From: Armigeres subalbatus
Taxonomy: Eukaryota; Arthropoda; Insecta; Diptera; Culicidae
Direction of reading: 5' to 3'
Assembly: GCF_024139115.2 (NCBI RefSeq)
Contig: NC_085140.1
Span: 16,685,085-16,749,084 of the forward strand
DNA length: 64,000 bases
In this document: positions 22,558 through 35,237 of the stretch, one piece after another
Position numbering within the stretch: position 1 is the stretch's first letter
Layout of the letters: every line of letters begins with the position of its first letter
Translations under genes and position numbers: made by a program
The notes under the pieces: model-generated
What the model was told of the DNA's origin: nothing
The model's input: only the letters and a program-made list of their open reading frames with translations
Databases searched by the model: none

Positions 22558-25492
22558 ATTGACCTTTATTTTCCACTTTTTATGATAGTCCTCAATTGCA
22601 TCCCCGGTAACGCTGGGTAAACACCTTTGCATGGTGTGTTATGGTGTAAGATCTACCACATTGTCACATTGTCAGCTACAGGCAAATCCTGACCCAACGA
22701 ATACCTTCCCAATATGCAACCTGCGGGTAAGAGGTGTCACTGAGTCGGGGCCTCTCGTTAAGTAGGTATACACAAAAACTGCCCTCCCTCCCAAGTTACG
22801 GTGAAGATGGGCGGCCAGGAGTAGTAATCCTCATGCTTTGTGATTTTATCTCTTGAAATCAAGGACCACACCCACCTTGATTTCTGATAGCAATCTGAAT
22901 AAGGATTTCAAAAAACATGAGTATCACTATTGTCCAATCTACGAAGTACACGTAACTATGCTGCAATGCTAGTCCTCAATTGTATCCTGATCCGCTTGAA
23001 GTTTGGTAATTAGCGATGAAACCGGTGTCATCGGCAAAGAGGAAGTATTTAACGTCGTTTAGCATCACGAGATTCTGGAAGATGTTATACAAAGATCAAA
23101 GTGTGGGGCTGAGAACACCTTGTGGTACTCCAAAAGAAACAACTTTCCGGTCCGATGCATGTCCATTAACTTTCACTTGATAGGAGCGGTTTTGAAAAGA
23201 ACGAATAATTTTCAGTAAGTACAAGGAAAAGTTTCTTGAAGCATTTTGTAGAATTGCCTCCTGCCAGACGAGTCATATGCTTTCTCCACATCCAGAAGAA
23301 CCATGCCCGAAGATTTCCCTAACATGAAATTGGTTCGAACCTTTTACCAACCGCACCAATTGATGGGTAGTCGAATGACCTCTTGAACCCGAATTGTTGA
23401 TCTGGAATACGGCTTCCAAATGCTGATCGATGCGGTTTAAGATAATGCGCCTGAGAAGTTTGGTGAGGGTTGGCAGTAAACCAATTGGTCTGTAGTTCGA
23501 GGCTTTTGCTTGGTCCTTTTTGTTTCGGATAGCTACAACTACTGCATCCCAGAAGTATCCTAGTCGTAAACAAGCGGAAAAGATCTTAGAGAGAAACACG
23601 TGACTTTTTCTATGGTCTCTTCAGTACACAGTTCCTAATTTGGTCGTGACCGGGCGACTTTTATCGATTTAAGCTTGGCAATGATCTCCTTTGGACGAAT
23701 CAGCCATGGATGATCATTTGTCAGTTCTGGTCTGCTCTATGCGGTTGATTGATCGCTGCAATCTATTATCGTCGTATTTGGTTGGTGGAGAGTCAACTGG
23801 AGTGTTTTCACTGGAGGTATTTTCAGCGCGCGAGCTCCAGTGGCTCTGGCGTGCATTTTTTGACAGTTTGACAGACATTTAGAACATTCAAATATCCCTC
23901 ATTAGTTGCTCTTACTTAGTTAAGACTATAAAACGTTTAGATGGAGTAAAATCAAAGAGGAGAATTTTTAGCACCGAGTGTAGGACAACACTGCCGATCG
24001 GGGCCAACAGATCTAGTTTGTGTTCACCTCTCGTTGAAATCGGCTCCAGTCGGCACCTCGTACATAGCGGAATTCGGTTTGACTGTCGGGTGGAGATGTT
24101 AGTCTAATGGTGAAAGATACCGGAAGATGATCAGATGAGAGGTCATTCAGCGTCACCGGTTTCAGATATTGGACAAGATCAGATCCAATGTTGACGGGCT
24201 TCCACGGTCGTAGGGACGGAACATAAAGGAGTTAGGAAAATGGATGAAAATAACGGCTAGCTGCTTCTTGAAACAGTAATGTTGCTTTATTTGCTCGCGA
24301 GCAGTTCCAGTGTCGATGAGGTCCATTCAAGTCTCCTGCGATAAAGAATGTGTAGACGACGAAATTGAGTCCATATAGAGCGTCTCCTCGCCCCGGAAAT
24401 AAGCGGCAATCAAGTGTACTCTCGATTCATCGTTTGTATTGAAACACCGCTGTTTCAATGATCGTGGTTGGAATGTTAATCTCGGTAAATTTTAGCCCAT
24501 TGCAGATGGTAATTAGAACTCCTCCTCCTCTCTTAGCATCATTTGACGCACGGTCAAACGGACGCACGAATAACTGTGATGTAGAAAGGAATGTTTATTT
24601 TGCAACCAATTTGCTCGTCACAATCCCCACTCAACATTATGGCGTTCCAAAATTCGAAAATTCTAGCCTTTGTTAAAAACCGATCTGCCATTCCAGTCAA
24701 TCACACAAACGATCGAAGAGTTCTCTCGCCAAAGCTAAAACTCGGACATGGTGAATAAATTCGAATCGTTGATATCTTTACCAACGACAACTTGAGCGTA
24801 AGATATCGACGATGGTTTGTTCGATACGTGTGACGGCCCTTGGTGTGGTATGAAGGAGGGGGCTGGTGGGTCGGGTCGAGCAGCAGTTCTTCGTTTTTAG
24901 CTTTCATTGCTTCTACCTTTTCAAGGTAGTTTTGTGAGACGGATAACCACAAAGTTGGCCGCTACAATTTGCACAACGGATTAGATTGTTTCATTTACTG
25001 TATCTCTGCGCAGTTCGGTCTTCGGAGCGAAAATGAAGTCGATAGATGCTTTTCACACATTTGACACAAAGGGTGATAGATTGCAGTTTCTCATACCATG
25101 TCCAAACGTTGATAACGATGGCACTGAACCGCATCCGAAGATCGTCGTTCGTAGTATCGTCACTTAACGATGACGTTGAATAATGCCTTCACTTTTTGTA
25201 GTTCCGCCAGTTTGATTGATCCTTTTGTGTGTAGGAGAATACAGCACTTTTTCCAAGCCTTCAACCTTTTGGGAGAAAAGTTTTACTTCGTAGGTTTTAT
25301 AGCTTGTGCTGCCAGCTCAGCTCCAACCTCTAATGTCGTAATACGGCAATCCTGAAAGGATTATTTTAACCGGTTGTTCCGCAGCGGGTGTAAAGGTGTA
25401 GAACCCGGTATTGCTATTTTTTAACGCAACTACGGCATGACGATATTCTCTTCATCCAAACAAAACAGTTGAAACACCGTTTTGACCGATTA
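22558..25492 (-). pseudogene. Jockey-type non-LTR element (copy B)
   Basis: The RT motif NYRPIGLLPTLTKLL lies at about 23470, with a broken QQFGFKRxFDYPS region at about 23380. Endonuclease and gag equivalents follow up to the SINE at 25493. This is the most frame-disrupted of the three copies, and no domain is open over more than about 100 codons. Confidence 0.7.
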
Positions 25493-25754
25493 AAGGGGCG
25501 GTAAGACGCGCGGCTACAAAGCAAGACCATGCTGAGGTTGGCGATTCTCGGTGCCGGCAGCCATTTCGGATTGGAAATTGTCTCGACTTCCCTGGGTAAA
25601 GTATATCATGCGCCTCATGATATACGAATGCAAAAATGGTAACCTGGTTAGAAACCTCGGTTAATAACTGTGGAAGGCTTAATAAACACTACAAGCTGTG
25701 AGGCGGCTCTGTCCCAGTGTGGGATGTAATGCCAATAAGAAGAAGAAGAAGAAG
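25493..25754 (+). mobile_element. Feilai-type SINE inserted in gag (copy B)
   Basis: Starts GGGGCGGTAAGACGCGCGG and ends in GAAGAAGAAGAAG. Same insertion site as in copies A and C, shortened by internal deletions. Confidence 0.85.
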
Positions 25755-26029
25755 GCCCGTTTTGATTGTTTCATTTGGTATTTTTCCTGCCTAATATTTC
25801 AGGCTGACCAGATAATTTCGGTGAAAAACGGACAAACGCGCTTGCAAAATAGGACATGTCAAAAACCCGATAAAAAAGAGCGGGGAAATTTCAAAATATG
25901 GGCTTAATTTTCATTTTCCGTGCAAGAAATTAGAAATATTTTAGAATGAATCATTCACCACCATAACCTTCTATTGTATTAAGTTATGGAAAAGGTTTTA
26001 AACTACAAATATTTCACTCTTCAAGGAGA

Positions 26030-26101
26030 TCCTTCGTAGCTTAGTTAATTAAAGCAACAGTCTAGCGTACTAGGGTCGTGGGTTCGAGTCTCACCGAAGG
26101 A
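26030..26101 (+). other. tRNA-Ala(AGC)-like sequence (copy B)
   Basis: Acceptor arms TCCTTCG and CGAAGGA are perfectly complementary and the B box GGTTCGAGTC is intact. The anticodon 3' strand has lost two bases (ACTA instead of ACTGTA), which would open the stem. Confidence 0.45.
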
Positions 26102-28245
26102 AAGTGGTTACCTAATACATTTTTTCAAATCATTATCTTCCAAATGTACATATGAGTTTTCATATCATTGTAAATTAATGTCTAAGTCGGATGGTTTAAT
26201 CCCGGAATATAGGCAATTAACTTTCATTTAACTGAATAAACAACAAATCCTCTGCCTAAGGCCGGTTTTAGGCATTAGAAGGCTAAGAAAAAAATAATTT
26301 CAAGATAAAATGTTAAAAGACAAATGCGAAAAGAGCAATAGGGTTTGATTTCTTGTGCCAAATCCCTTTTCATGAATATAAGTGGAAAAAATGTTAGGAT
26401 AAGATAATAAGAATCTCAAGAAGGAAAGAAATTAATAAAATGTAATTTCAATTATTTCCGAATATGGTTGCCTGAGAATAAATGTCAAATCTAATCAATT
26501 CATAGTCCAATTTGATCGAAATTGATTTAAATGACGCTAAATGTAGCTTAAACCTCGGAATCTTGTCCATTGGTTTATTTGATTGGGAGCCCATGTGCTC
26601 CCAAAAAAACGGGACTCATGCAATTTCGTCGCAAAAGGTAAAAAATTCTGAGCAATTTATAGTCTGGTTTACAGCTTTACAGAGTCCGGATATTTCCGCC
26701 TGATTGTGTTTTAAATCGGACGTTTTTTTTTTCATAATGGAATCTCATAAATCTCGTCCATACACATGGTAACGAATTTTGAGACAAGCCCTGATTGTGA
26801 ACTGCCTTATAGTACGTGCGGACCTTAAATCTAGATTTAGTCGACTAAATTTTCCTCGATTTGAAACCGCCTTGAACTCGATTTTGTTCGTTGATTTATA
26901 AATTATTTTTCATGCCGTCCTTTTTTACAGTAGGTACTTTGTTAAGGCTTGACCTGATTTTCAGAAATAATTGCTCCCAAGTTACTAATTCCGTTCAATC
27001 TACTGATGAAATTGGTCAAATTTTAATGCCTCCGGAATAAGCAGAAAAATAATTGAAATGAAACTGTATGAATAAATCTCCCGGAGAAGCACATGTTGTC
27101 ATTACTATGAAAACCTTAAGAAAAGTCGATCAATGAAAAATACAAAACGGCATAGATAATCGTCTTTTAAAAACAACTCTAATAACATAACTTCTCACAC
27201 TTTTTAATATGTTTCGTCCCTTTTCGTTGAGACACTGACTCTAATGAGATACAACACCTCTTTGTAGGTATTTGAGTTTAGATTCCGCCTAAAACTTAAT
27301 AATATTTGCAGCTCTTTGGCAGAATCAATGAAAAACGGGACAAATTTGGATTTACGACGACGACGAGATTACGACGGACAGCACAAAAGGTCTAAAAACG
27401 GACTGTCCTGTTAAATACGGTACATATGGTCAGCCTAAGCCATGAGCTCTCGCACCTGTTTTGTTGTTTTTTAGCGACGGTGATCGGTGGACAGGTAACG
27501 CTGTATTTGACCGCTCATATTTTGGACCACCTATTGTTTTATTTTATCACACAAAACTAAATAAAACATGCAACATTTACATTTTATTGCAAAAGAAACT
27601 ATCCATAAGTATCTCCTACATTTGTTTCTTATAAAAATAGCCATTATTAAGAATATTTTCATGTATTTACCCATTCCAGCTAGATTAGACCAAAACCAAG
27701 ACAACATAAAATGGAATTTAACTTTCAAAAATAAGTTTATTTGTACATACATTTAAAACATGTGAATGATGTTGACGTATTTGAACCTAATTGAAGCAGT
27801 TTCAGGCCTAAGCATAACATTGCAAGTTTAAAACAGTATTTGAGGCATGTCAAAATAGGTTCAATATTCATTGAACCAAACATATTTTGGACATATCTTC
27901 TTTTAAGTTCTAGATCTCTTAAATTTTTGCCTCTTCTTACCAGAGGTGAGCCAAGAGCTGAAAGCCTCTTATCTTAAATGAGGAAAAATAATAATAATAA
28001 ATTTGTTTTTACCAACCATTTATTTCTCTAGTATTATTAATACAGTTCATACCGAATTTATAAATTACCGTTCATTGATGTAAGTCCTAGAAAATGCTTT
28101 AAACCAACATGTAACCATTTTTCGCTCACTTCGATTGCCGCGGGAAAGTTGGTTTCCTCGTTTTCTTTCATATATCCGAGCTTATTTGCGCCACTGGCAA
28201 TGCGGTACAAATAAATAAATTACCAACATGCAGATAATATGGTGG

Positions 28246-28353
28246 TTAGGGTGGTTAAAAAATCGATTTTGCTCCACAGTGCTCATCCGATTCTTTATCA
28301 TCATGTTCTGAGTGTCCTCTGAAAGCAAAAATCGATTTTTTGAACCACCCTAA
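28246..28353. mobile_element. 108-bp MITE
   Basis: Terminal inverted repeats of about 28 bp: TTAGGGTGGTTAAAAAATCG on the left mirrors CGATTTTTTGAACCACCCTAA on the right. Only about 50 bp lie between the arms. The outermost bases are compatible with a TA or TTAA-like duplication, but they are part of the palindrome, so the target site cannot be fixed. Confidence 0.75.
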
Positions 28354-28421
28354 TGGTGGTGTAGCTAGAATGGACGCATCCCTTTGGCTATTATTCTAGG
28401 TTCGAGTCCTGCCGTGGCCAT
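28354..28421 (+). other. tRNA-like sequence, probable SINE head (copy C)
   Basis: TGGTGGTGTAGCTAG and the B box GGTTCGAGTCC stand in pol III promoter order. It lies directly against the MITE end. No convincing anticodon arm was found, so a SINE fragment is preferred over a tRNA gene. Confidence 0.4.
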
Positions 28422-28489
28422 AACATTTTTATAATTTTTCAGCGATAATTCTCGAGAAAAGTGAGTGAGAGGTAAAAGGACAAACGAAA

Positions 28490-29050
28490 AAGGATTTTCA
28501 TCTACTGCTAATGGATTTTCGTTTATCTTCCGGGCTAGCTCCAGGGAAAAGATTGGTAGGTTAGTGACGTTCCTCGCTATAAACAACGGAAATAGATTCT
28601 CCTGGTCCTACAAATGCTTGCTTTGGTTGTCGAAAACCCCTGTTCTCTACCGATTATGGGACGGAAAAAGTCCTCTCTACCGACCTGAGCGAAGCGTCTC
28701 CGATAACAATTTTTACGTCATGCTTTGGGCACACTCCATAGGCTTTATCAAGACATTCATAAAACGTGTCCTTCACGTCGTCGGATTTATCGTTTGTTTG
28801 CGGGTAAAACGTTGATTAGGTTGTACTTGGCGAATTTGCCTTATCCTCGTATCACACAGATGCGTTCGCTAATTTCCATCGCATCACTCGCATCATACTT
28901 TATGTATGTGATGTTAATTAGAATGGTGAGACGTGAAATGTGGGTTTACAAACTGATTTCATAGCAAAAAGTGCTAGTGTCCGAAGTTTGAATTTGCATG
29001 GTACTAGGAGCAATTTGATTTCGCAAAACTTTTGGGTACTGCTAATTTGG
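28490..29050 (-). pseudogene. RTE endonuclease fragment (copy C)
   Basis: Homologous to 10428-10980. The minus-strand GDAN-type endonuclease segment is broken by indels. The downstream RTE domains are not present in this copy, whereas they flank copy A at 7633-10020. Confidence 0.6.
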
Positions 29051-29051
29051 T

Positions 29052-29344
29052 ACTTCTTCTTCTTATTGGCATTACATCCCTACACTGGGACAGAGCCGCC
29101 TCGCAGCTTAGTGTTTATTAAGCACTTCCACAGTTATTAACTGCGAGGTTTCTAAGCCAGGTTACCATTTTTGCATTCGTATATCCTGCGAGGCTAACAC
29201 GATGATACTTTTTATGCCCAGGGAAGTCGAAACACTTTCCAATCCGAAAAATGCCTAGACCGGCACCGGGAACCCAGCCACCCTCACCATGTAGGTCTTA
29301 GCTTTTGTAGCCGCGCCGTCTTAACGCACGGCTAAGAAGGGCCC
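29052..29344 (-). mobile_element. Feilai-type SINE (copy C, left)
   Basis: Tail CTTCTTCTTCTTATTGGC, body TACACTGGGACAGAGCCGCC, head CGGCTAAGAAGGGCCC. Same flanks as in copy A. Confidence 0.88.
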
Positions 29345-29385
29345 AAGGGCGTTATTGATATGGTTGGCGAATCTTAGCTTTTGGT

Positions 29386-29643
29386 CTAAACGTCAAGCCG
29401 AGGTACAGAAACTACAGGAACTTGTTGTCCACACACGTTGATTTGTCTGCGAGGAAGATTACGACGGCTTCGCTTTCTTGTGAAAAAGATGTTTGTGACT
29501 TTCCACCATTGACCTTTATTTTCCACTTTTTTAGTGATAGTCCTCAATTTGCATCCCCGTAACGCTGGGTAGACACCTTTGCATGGCGGTGTGTTACGGC
29601 TGTTCGGCTGCATCATTGAGAGTTGACGTAAAGTCAATATCAA
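29386..29643 (-). pseudogene. Jockey-type RT thumb fragment (copy C)
   Basis: The frame contains FFTRKRSRRNLPRRQINVCG and VPVVSVPRLDV, the same Jockey RT segment as at 11326-11580. It is repeated again at about 31460-31560, beyond the satellite. Confidence 0.65.
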
Positions 29644-29649
29644 CTTCTC

Positions 29650-31455
29650 TCTCCACGAACAGCCCTAGATAGCCGTGTGGTGTCGGCAGCTGGTTATCTG
29701 GCTAAGAATAACATTACGGATTGCCTGTTCAGTGGTAAAGAAGTCCACCATACAGGTGACCCCTTTCAATTCAGTGGTGTGATGCGGCTTTGTATGCACC
29801 GTGCCTTTGGAATGAATGGTTAGGGGGTCTAATAAGAACCTAACTTGGCAAACTGAGCCCTGTGAAGCACCAGGGCCCCTCTCTTCAGAGTATTTTAGCC
29901 CTTCGCTGCACGCTAATAACCGGAGCTATGACGTAGTTGACTTTTAGCTTCTCCGAGATATTCGGCTGTACTTCTTATTCAACTTCTGTCATGCGAGGTT
30001 AAATAAGGTAGGGTTATCGAATATGTGTTTTAATTAGTGTTCAAATAAATTGTCACCCTATATGGATTCGCATTATGTCGTTTTATACAATGTAATAGCT
30101 TTGTGTATATTACCTATATGGAGTTCGCACTATGTCCTTCGTCCTTTTGACGTTTGGAAAACTTGGCTACTCTTGTTCAACTCTCAACGTGAGTGGGGTT
30201 ATGAATAAAAGTGTTTCACTTTAGTTTTCAAATAAAATTGTCACCTATGTGGATTCGCATTATGCACTTTTCTGACAGTGTACTCTGTGTTTCGTCTTTG
30301 ACGTTCAGCTTCAGCTACTCTTGTTTAATCTCAACTTGAGGTTGAATAAGGAGATTGGGATTATGAATATGTTTTTTCACTTAGTTTTTTCAACAAATTT
30401 TCACCTTTATGGATTCGCATTATGCGTTTTAAACAGTGTACTCTGTGTCTCGTCCTTGACATTCGGCTTCGGCTACTACCTTTGTTCAAGTCTCGACGTG
30501 AAGAGATTAAATAAAGAGTGGGAGTTATGGATATATGTTTTAATTAGTTTTCAACAAATCTTCGTTCACCTATATGGATTCGCATTATGCGTTTGACGTT
30601 CGGCTTCCTTGGCTACTCTTGTTTCAATCTCAACGTGAGGTTAAATAAGAAGTGGGAGTTATGGATACGTGTTTCTTTTACTTAGATTTTCAAATAAATT
30701 GTCACTTCTGCTAGGTTTGGCATTATGCGTTTTTTTTTTACGATACACTTTGACTGTATGTTACCTATATGGATTCGCATTATGCGTTTTTCACAATGTA
30801 CTTCACTGTGTCTAGTCCTTGACGTTCGGGTTCAGCTACTCCTGTTCAGTATCTCAACGTGAGGTTCAATAAGAATGGGAGTTTTATGAATATGTGTTTT
30901 TACTTAGATTTTCAACAGAATTGCCTTACCTATATGGATTCGCATTATGCGTTTTCACAGTTAATAATCTGTGTCTCGTCTTTGACGTTCGGCCTGGCAT
31001 ACTCTGTTCATCCTCAACGTGAGTGTGGGGTTTACTGAATTATGTATTATTTTGCTGGTTTTTTCAACAAACTTCCATCACCTCTAAAATGGATTCGCAT
31101 TATGCATTTTTTACAATGTACTTTTGTGATTGTCACCTATATGGATTCGCATTATGCGTTTTTCACAGTGCACTCTGTGTTTCTGTTTCCTGTTCGTCTA
31201 TTGTTACATCCTTCTGTGTTTTTGTGACCTCTCTTTAGTCCCTAGCTGAAATGCGTGTGAGTCTACATAATTGGCTTCCCTACTAAAATGGTTCCATTCT
31301 CACTTTCTCCCAACTTCACTTCCTCTTCCTTTCCCTTTTCACTCTCTTTCCGTCAGAGGTAAATGATGAGAAAGGCCAGTGAAAACGATGGCACAAATCT
31401 CCCAAATTGAGAGGGAACGTGCCTCCTAGAGCCGACGATTCTGATACCTGATACC
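29650..31455 (+). repeat. Satellite and Loa-type 3' region (copy C)
   Basis: About nine irregular units carry the ACCTATATGGATTCGCATTA motif. They are followed by TTTCCGTCAGAGGTAAATG and GGGAACGTGCCTCC. Same organisation as 11580-13310. Confidence 0.65.
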
Positions 31456-31459
31456 ATTG

Positions 31460-34400
31460 ACCCTTGTATTTTCCACTTTTATGATAGTCCCCTCAATTGC
31501 ATCCCCTGTAACGCTGGGGTAGAACACCTTTTGCATGGTGTGTGTTACGGTGTAAAGATCTACCACGGTCACACATTGTCAGCTACAGGCAAATCCTGAC
31601 CCAACGAATACCTTCCCCAATATGCACAACCTCCGTGGTACTTATGAGGGTGTCACTGAGGTCGGGGCCTCTCGTTAAGTAGGGTACTTAACACAAAACA
31701 CTGCCCCTTCCCCTCCCAAGTTACAGCAGTGAAGATGGCGGCCCAGGGTAGTAAATCCCTCATGCTTTTGTGATTTTTTATCCTAGATTGAAATCAAAGG
31801 ACCACACCCACCTTGGATTTCTGATAGCAATCTGAATCGAAGGATTTCAAAAAAAAAAAAACGCATGCCGTATCACTATTGTCCAATCTGCAGAAGTACC
31901 GTAACTATGCTGGCGTAATGCTAGTCCTCAATTGCATCCTGAGCCGCTTGAAGTTTGGTGGTTATTAGCGATGAAACCGGTGTCATCGGCAAAGAGGAAA
32001 ATGTATGTTAACGCGTCGTTTAGCATCACGAGATCTGCTGTGAAGATCTTATACAAAGATCAAGAAGTGTGGGGCTGAGAACAGCTCCTTTGTGTGGTAC
32101 TCCAAAAGAAACAACTTTTCCGGTCGATGCATGTCCATTAACTTTCACTTGATACGGAGCGGTTTTGAAGAAAAAGAACGAATAATTTTCTAAAGTAAGT
32201 ACAAGGAAAAGTTTCCTTGAAGCATTTTGTGTACAAGAATTGCCTCCTGCCAGACCAGGAGTCATATGCTTTCTCCACATCCAGAAGAACCATGCCCGAA
32301 GATTTCCCTAACATGAAATTGGTTCGAACCTCTTTTACCAACCACACCAATTGATGGGTAGTCGAATGACCTCTCTTGAACCCGAATTGTTGATCCTGGA
32401 GATAATTCTTGCGCGGCTTTCCAAATGCTGATCGATGCGAGTTTAAGATAATGCACTCTGAGGAAGTTTGGTGAGGAGTTGGCATAAACTAAATTCGAGT
32501 CTGTATGATTCGAGGCTTTTGCTTGGTCCTTTTTGGTTTCGGGATAGCTACAACTACTGCATCCTACAGAAGTATCCTAGTCGTAAACAAGCGGAAAAAG
32601 ATCTTAGAAATTGAAACACGTGACTTTCTATGTGGTCTCTTCAGTACACAGCGTTCCTAATTTGGTCGTGACCAGGCGACTTTTCGATTTAAAAGCTTGG
32701 CAATGATCCAAACTACCTCCTTTAGACGAATCAGCCATGGATGATCGTTTGTCAGTTCTGATCTGCTCTATGCGGTTGAATTGAGTCGCTTTGCAATCGT
32801 ATTATCCGTCGTATTTGGTTTGGTGTGGAGAGTCAACTGGAGTGTTTTCACTGGAGTGTATTTCTTTTCAGCGCGCGAGCTCCAGTGGCTCTGGCGTGCA
32901 TTTTTTTGACAGTTTGACACGACATTTAGAACATTCAAATATCCCTCTATTAGTTGCTCTTACTTAGTTAAGACTATAAAAACGTTTAGATGGAGTAAAA
33001 TCAAAGAGGAGAATTTTTTGCACTGAGTGTAGGAAAACACTGCCGATCGGGGCCAACAGATCTAGTTTAGTGTTCACCTCTCGTTGAAATCGGCTCCAGT
33101 CGGCACCTGCATAGCAGCGGAATTTCGGTGTTGACTGTTCGGGTGGAGATGTTAGTCTAATGGTGAAAGATACCGGAAGATGATCAGATGAGAGGTCATT
33201 CAGCGTCACCGGTTTTGTCATGTCCAGCAGGTTATTGGACAAGATCAGATCCAATGTTGACGGGCTTCCACGGCCGTAGGGACGGAACGTAAAGGAGTCA
33301 GGAAAATGGATGAAAAAATTACGGCTAGCTGCTTCTTGAAACAGTAATGTTCCTGCTTTATTTGCTCGCGAGCAGTTCCAGTGTCGATGACGTGCATTCA
33401 GGTCTCCTGCGATAAAGAATGGTGTAGACGACGAAATTGAGTCCATATAGAGCGTCTCCTCGCCCCCGGGAAATAAGCGGCAATCAAGTGTACTTCTCCA
33501 TTCATCGTTTGTATTGAAACACCTGCTGTTTCAATGATCTTGGTTGGAATGTTAATCTCGGTAAATTTTAGCCCATTGCGGATGGCAATTAGAACTCCTC
33601 CTCCTCTCTCAGCATCATTTGACGCACGGTCGAAACGGACGCACGAATAACTGGGATGGAGAAAGGAATGTTTATTCTGCAACCAAGTTTCTGTCACAAT
33701 CCCCACATCAACATTATGGCGTTCCAAAAATTCGAAAAATTCTGGCCTTTTGTTAAAAACCGATCTGCCATTCCAGTCAATCACACTAACGATCGAAGAG
33801 TTCTCTCGCCAAAGCTAAAAACTCGGACATGGTGAATAAATTCGAATCGTTGATATCTTTACCACCGACAACTTGAGCGTAAGATACCGACGATGGTTCG
33901 TTCGATACGGTGTGACGGCCCTTGGTGTGGTATGAAGGAGGGGGTGCTGGTGGGTCGGGTCGAGCAGCAGTTCTTCGTTTTTTAGCTTTCATTGCTTCTA
34001 CCTTTTCAAGGTAGTTTTTACGAGACGGATAACCACAAAAGTTGGCCGCTACAGTTTGCACAACGGATTAGATTGCGTGTTTCATTTACTGTATCTCTGC
34101 GCAGTTCGGCTTTCTTCGGGAGCGAACATGAAGTCGATAGATGCTTTTCACCACATTTGACACACAGAGGTGGTAGATTGCAGTTTCTCATACCATGTCC
34201 AAAACGTTGACAACGATGGCACTGAACCGCATCCGAAGATCGTCGTTCGTAGTAACGCCACTTAACGATGACGTTGAATAATGCCTTCACTTTTTGTAGT
34301 TCCGCCAGTTTGATTGATCCTTTTGTGAAGTGGAGGAGATACAACGCACTTTCTTCCAAGCCTTCAACCTTTCGGGAGAAAAGTTTTACTTCGGTAGCTT

Positions 34401-34600
34401 TTATACCTTGTGCTGCCAGCTCGAGCTCCAACTCACTAATGTCGTAATACGGCAATCCTGAAAGGATTATTTTAACCGGTTGTTCCGCAGCGGGTGTAAT
34501 GGTGTAGAACTCGGTATTGCTATTTTTAACGCAACTACGGCATTGCGATATTCCTCTTCATCCAAACAAAACAGTTGAACACCCGTTTTGACCCGATTAA
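31460..34600 (-). pseudogene. Jockey-type non-LTR element (copy C)
   Basis: The best copy. Gag (34018-34600) has CHRCQRFGHGMRNC and CVKCGEKHLSTSC knuckles. Endonuclease is in two overlapping frames: 33398-33784 starts MIDWNGRSVFNKRPEF and has VGIVTETWLQNK and ERGGGVLIAIRNG, and 32964-33446 has FFIAGDLNARHRHWNC and LNDLSSDHLPVSF. The RT piece at 32138-32485 has QQFGFKRGHSTTHQL and VLLDVEKAYDS. The catalytic E in TETW and the SDHLPV histidine are present, but the frame shift near 33420 and indels in RT would inactivate it. The 5' end is interrupted by the SINE at 34601. Confidence 0.8.
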
Positions 34601-34878
34601 AGGGGCGGTAAGACGCGCGGCTACAAAGCAAGACCATGCTGAGGGTGGCTGGGTTCGATTCTCGGTGCCGGTCTAGGCCATTTTCGGATTGGAAATTGTC
34701 TCGACTTCCCTGGGTATAAAAGTATCATCGTGCTAGCCTCATGATATACGAATGCAAAAATGGTAACCTGGCTTAGAAACCTCGCAGTTAATAACTGTGG
34801 AAGTGCTTAATGAACACTAAGCTGTGAGGCAGCTCTGTCCCAGTGTGGGGATGCAATGCCAATAAGAAGAAGAAGAAG
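34601..34878 (+). mobile_element. Feilai-type SINE inserted in gag (copy C)
   Basis: Plus strand. It starts GGGGCGGTAAGACGCGCGG, has the GGCTGGGTTCGATTCTCGG B box region and ends in AAGAAGAAGAAG at 34878. Confidence 0.9.
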
Positions 34879-35163
34879 GCCCGTTTTGATTGCCTTCATT
34901 TGGTATTTTTCCTGCCTAATTAGGCTGACCAGATAATTTCGGTGAAAAAACGGGACAAACGCGCTTGCAAAATGGGACATGTCAAAAAACCTTGTGATAA
35001 AACAAGAGCTGTGGAAATTTCAAAATTGATGGGCTTAATTTTCATTTTCCGTGCAAGAAATTAGAAATATTTTAGAATGAATCATTCATCACCATAACTT
35101 TCTATTGTATTAAGTTAGTTGTGGAAAAATACTAAACTACAAATATTTCACTCTTCAAGGAGA

Positions 35164-35237
35164 TCCTTCGTAGCTTAGTTAATTAAAGCAACAGTCTAGC
35201 GTACTGTAGGGTCGTGGGTTCGAGTCTCACCGAAGGG
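35164..35237 (+). tRNA. tRNA-Ala(AGC)-like cloverleaf, possibly a SINE head or pseudogene
   Basis: A 74-base cloverleaf can be drawn by eye. TCCTTCG pairs with CGAAGGG at the end (one G-T pair). The D arm is GCTT-AGTTAATTA-AAGC, the anticodon arm ACAGT-CTAGCGT-ACTGT, and the T arm GTGGG-TTCGAGT-CTCAC. The 7-base anticodon loop has U at position 33 and reads AGC. The variable loop (AGGGTC) is one base longer than usual. It occurs once in each of three transposon-derived copies, has a G instead of A after the anticodon and lacks a T-run terminator nearby. A mobile tRNA-derived sequence is therefore at least as likely as a working gene. Confidence 0.45.

Larger units (their letters stand above)
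21691..28114. repeat. Copy B, internally shortened copy of the segment
   Basis: Matches copy A from about 12376 to 19250 but is about 0.4 kb shorter because of many 1-10 base losses. The left junction to copy A falls at CTTCTGACGAAGTTAAATAA. The right junction to copy C falls at ACATGTAACCATTTTTCGC, inside the inverted-repeat element. It lacks the left SINE, the RTE piece and the exon-like ORF. Confidence 0.8.
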
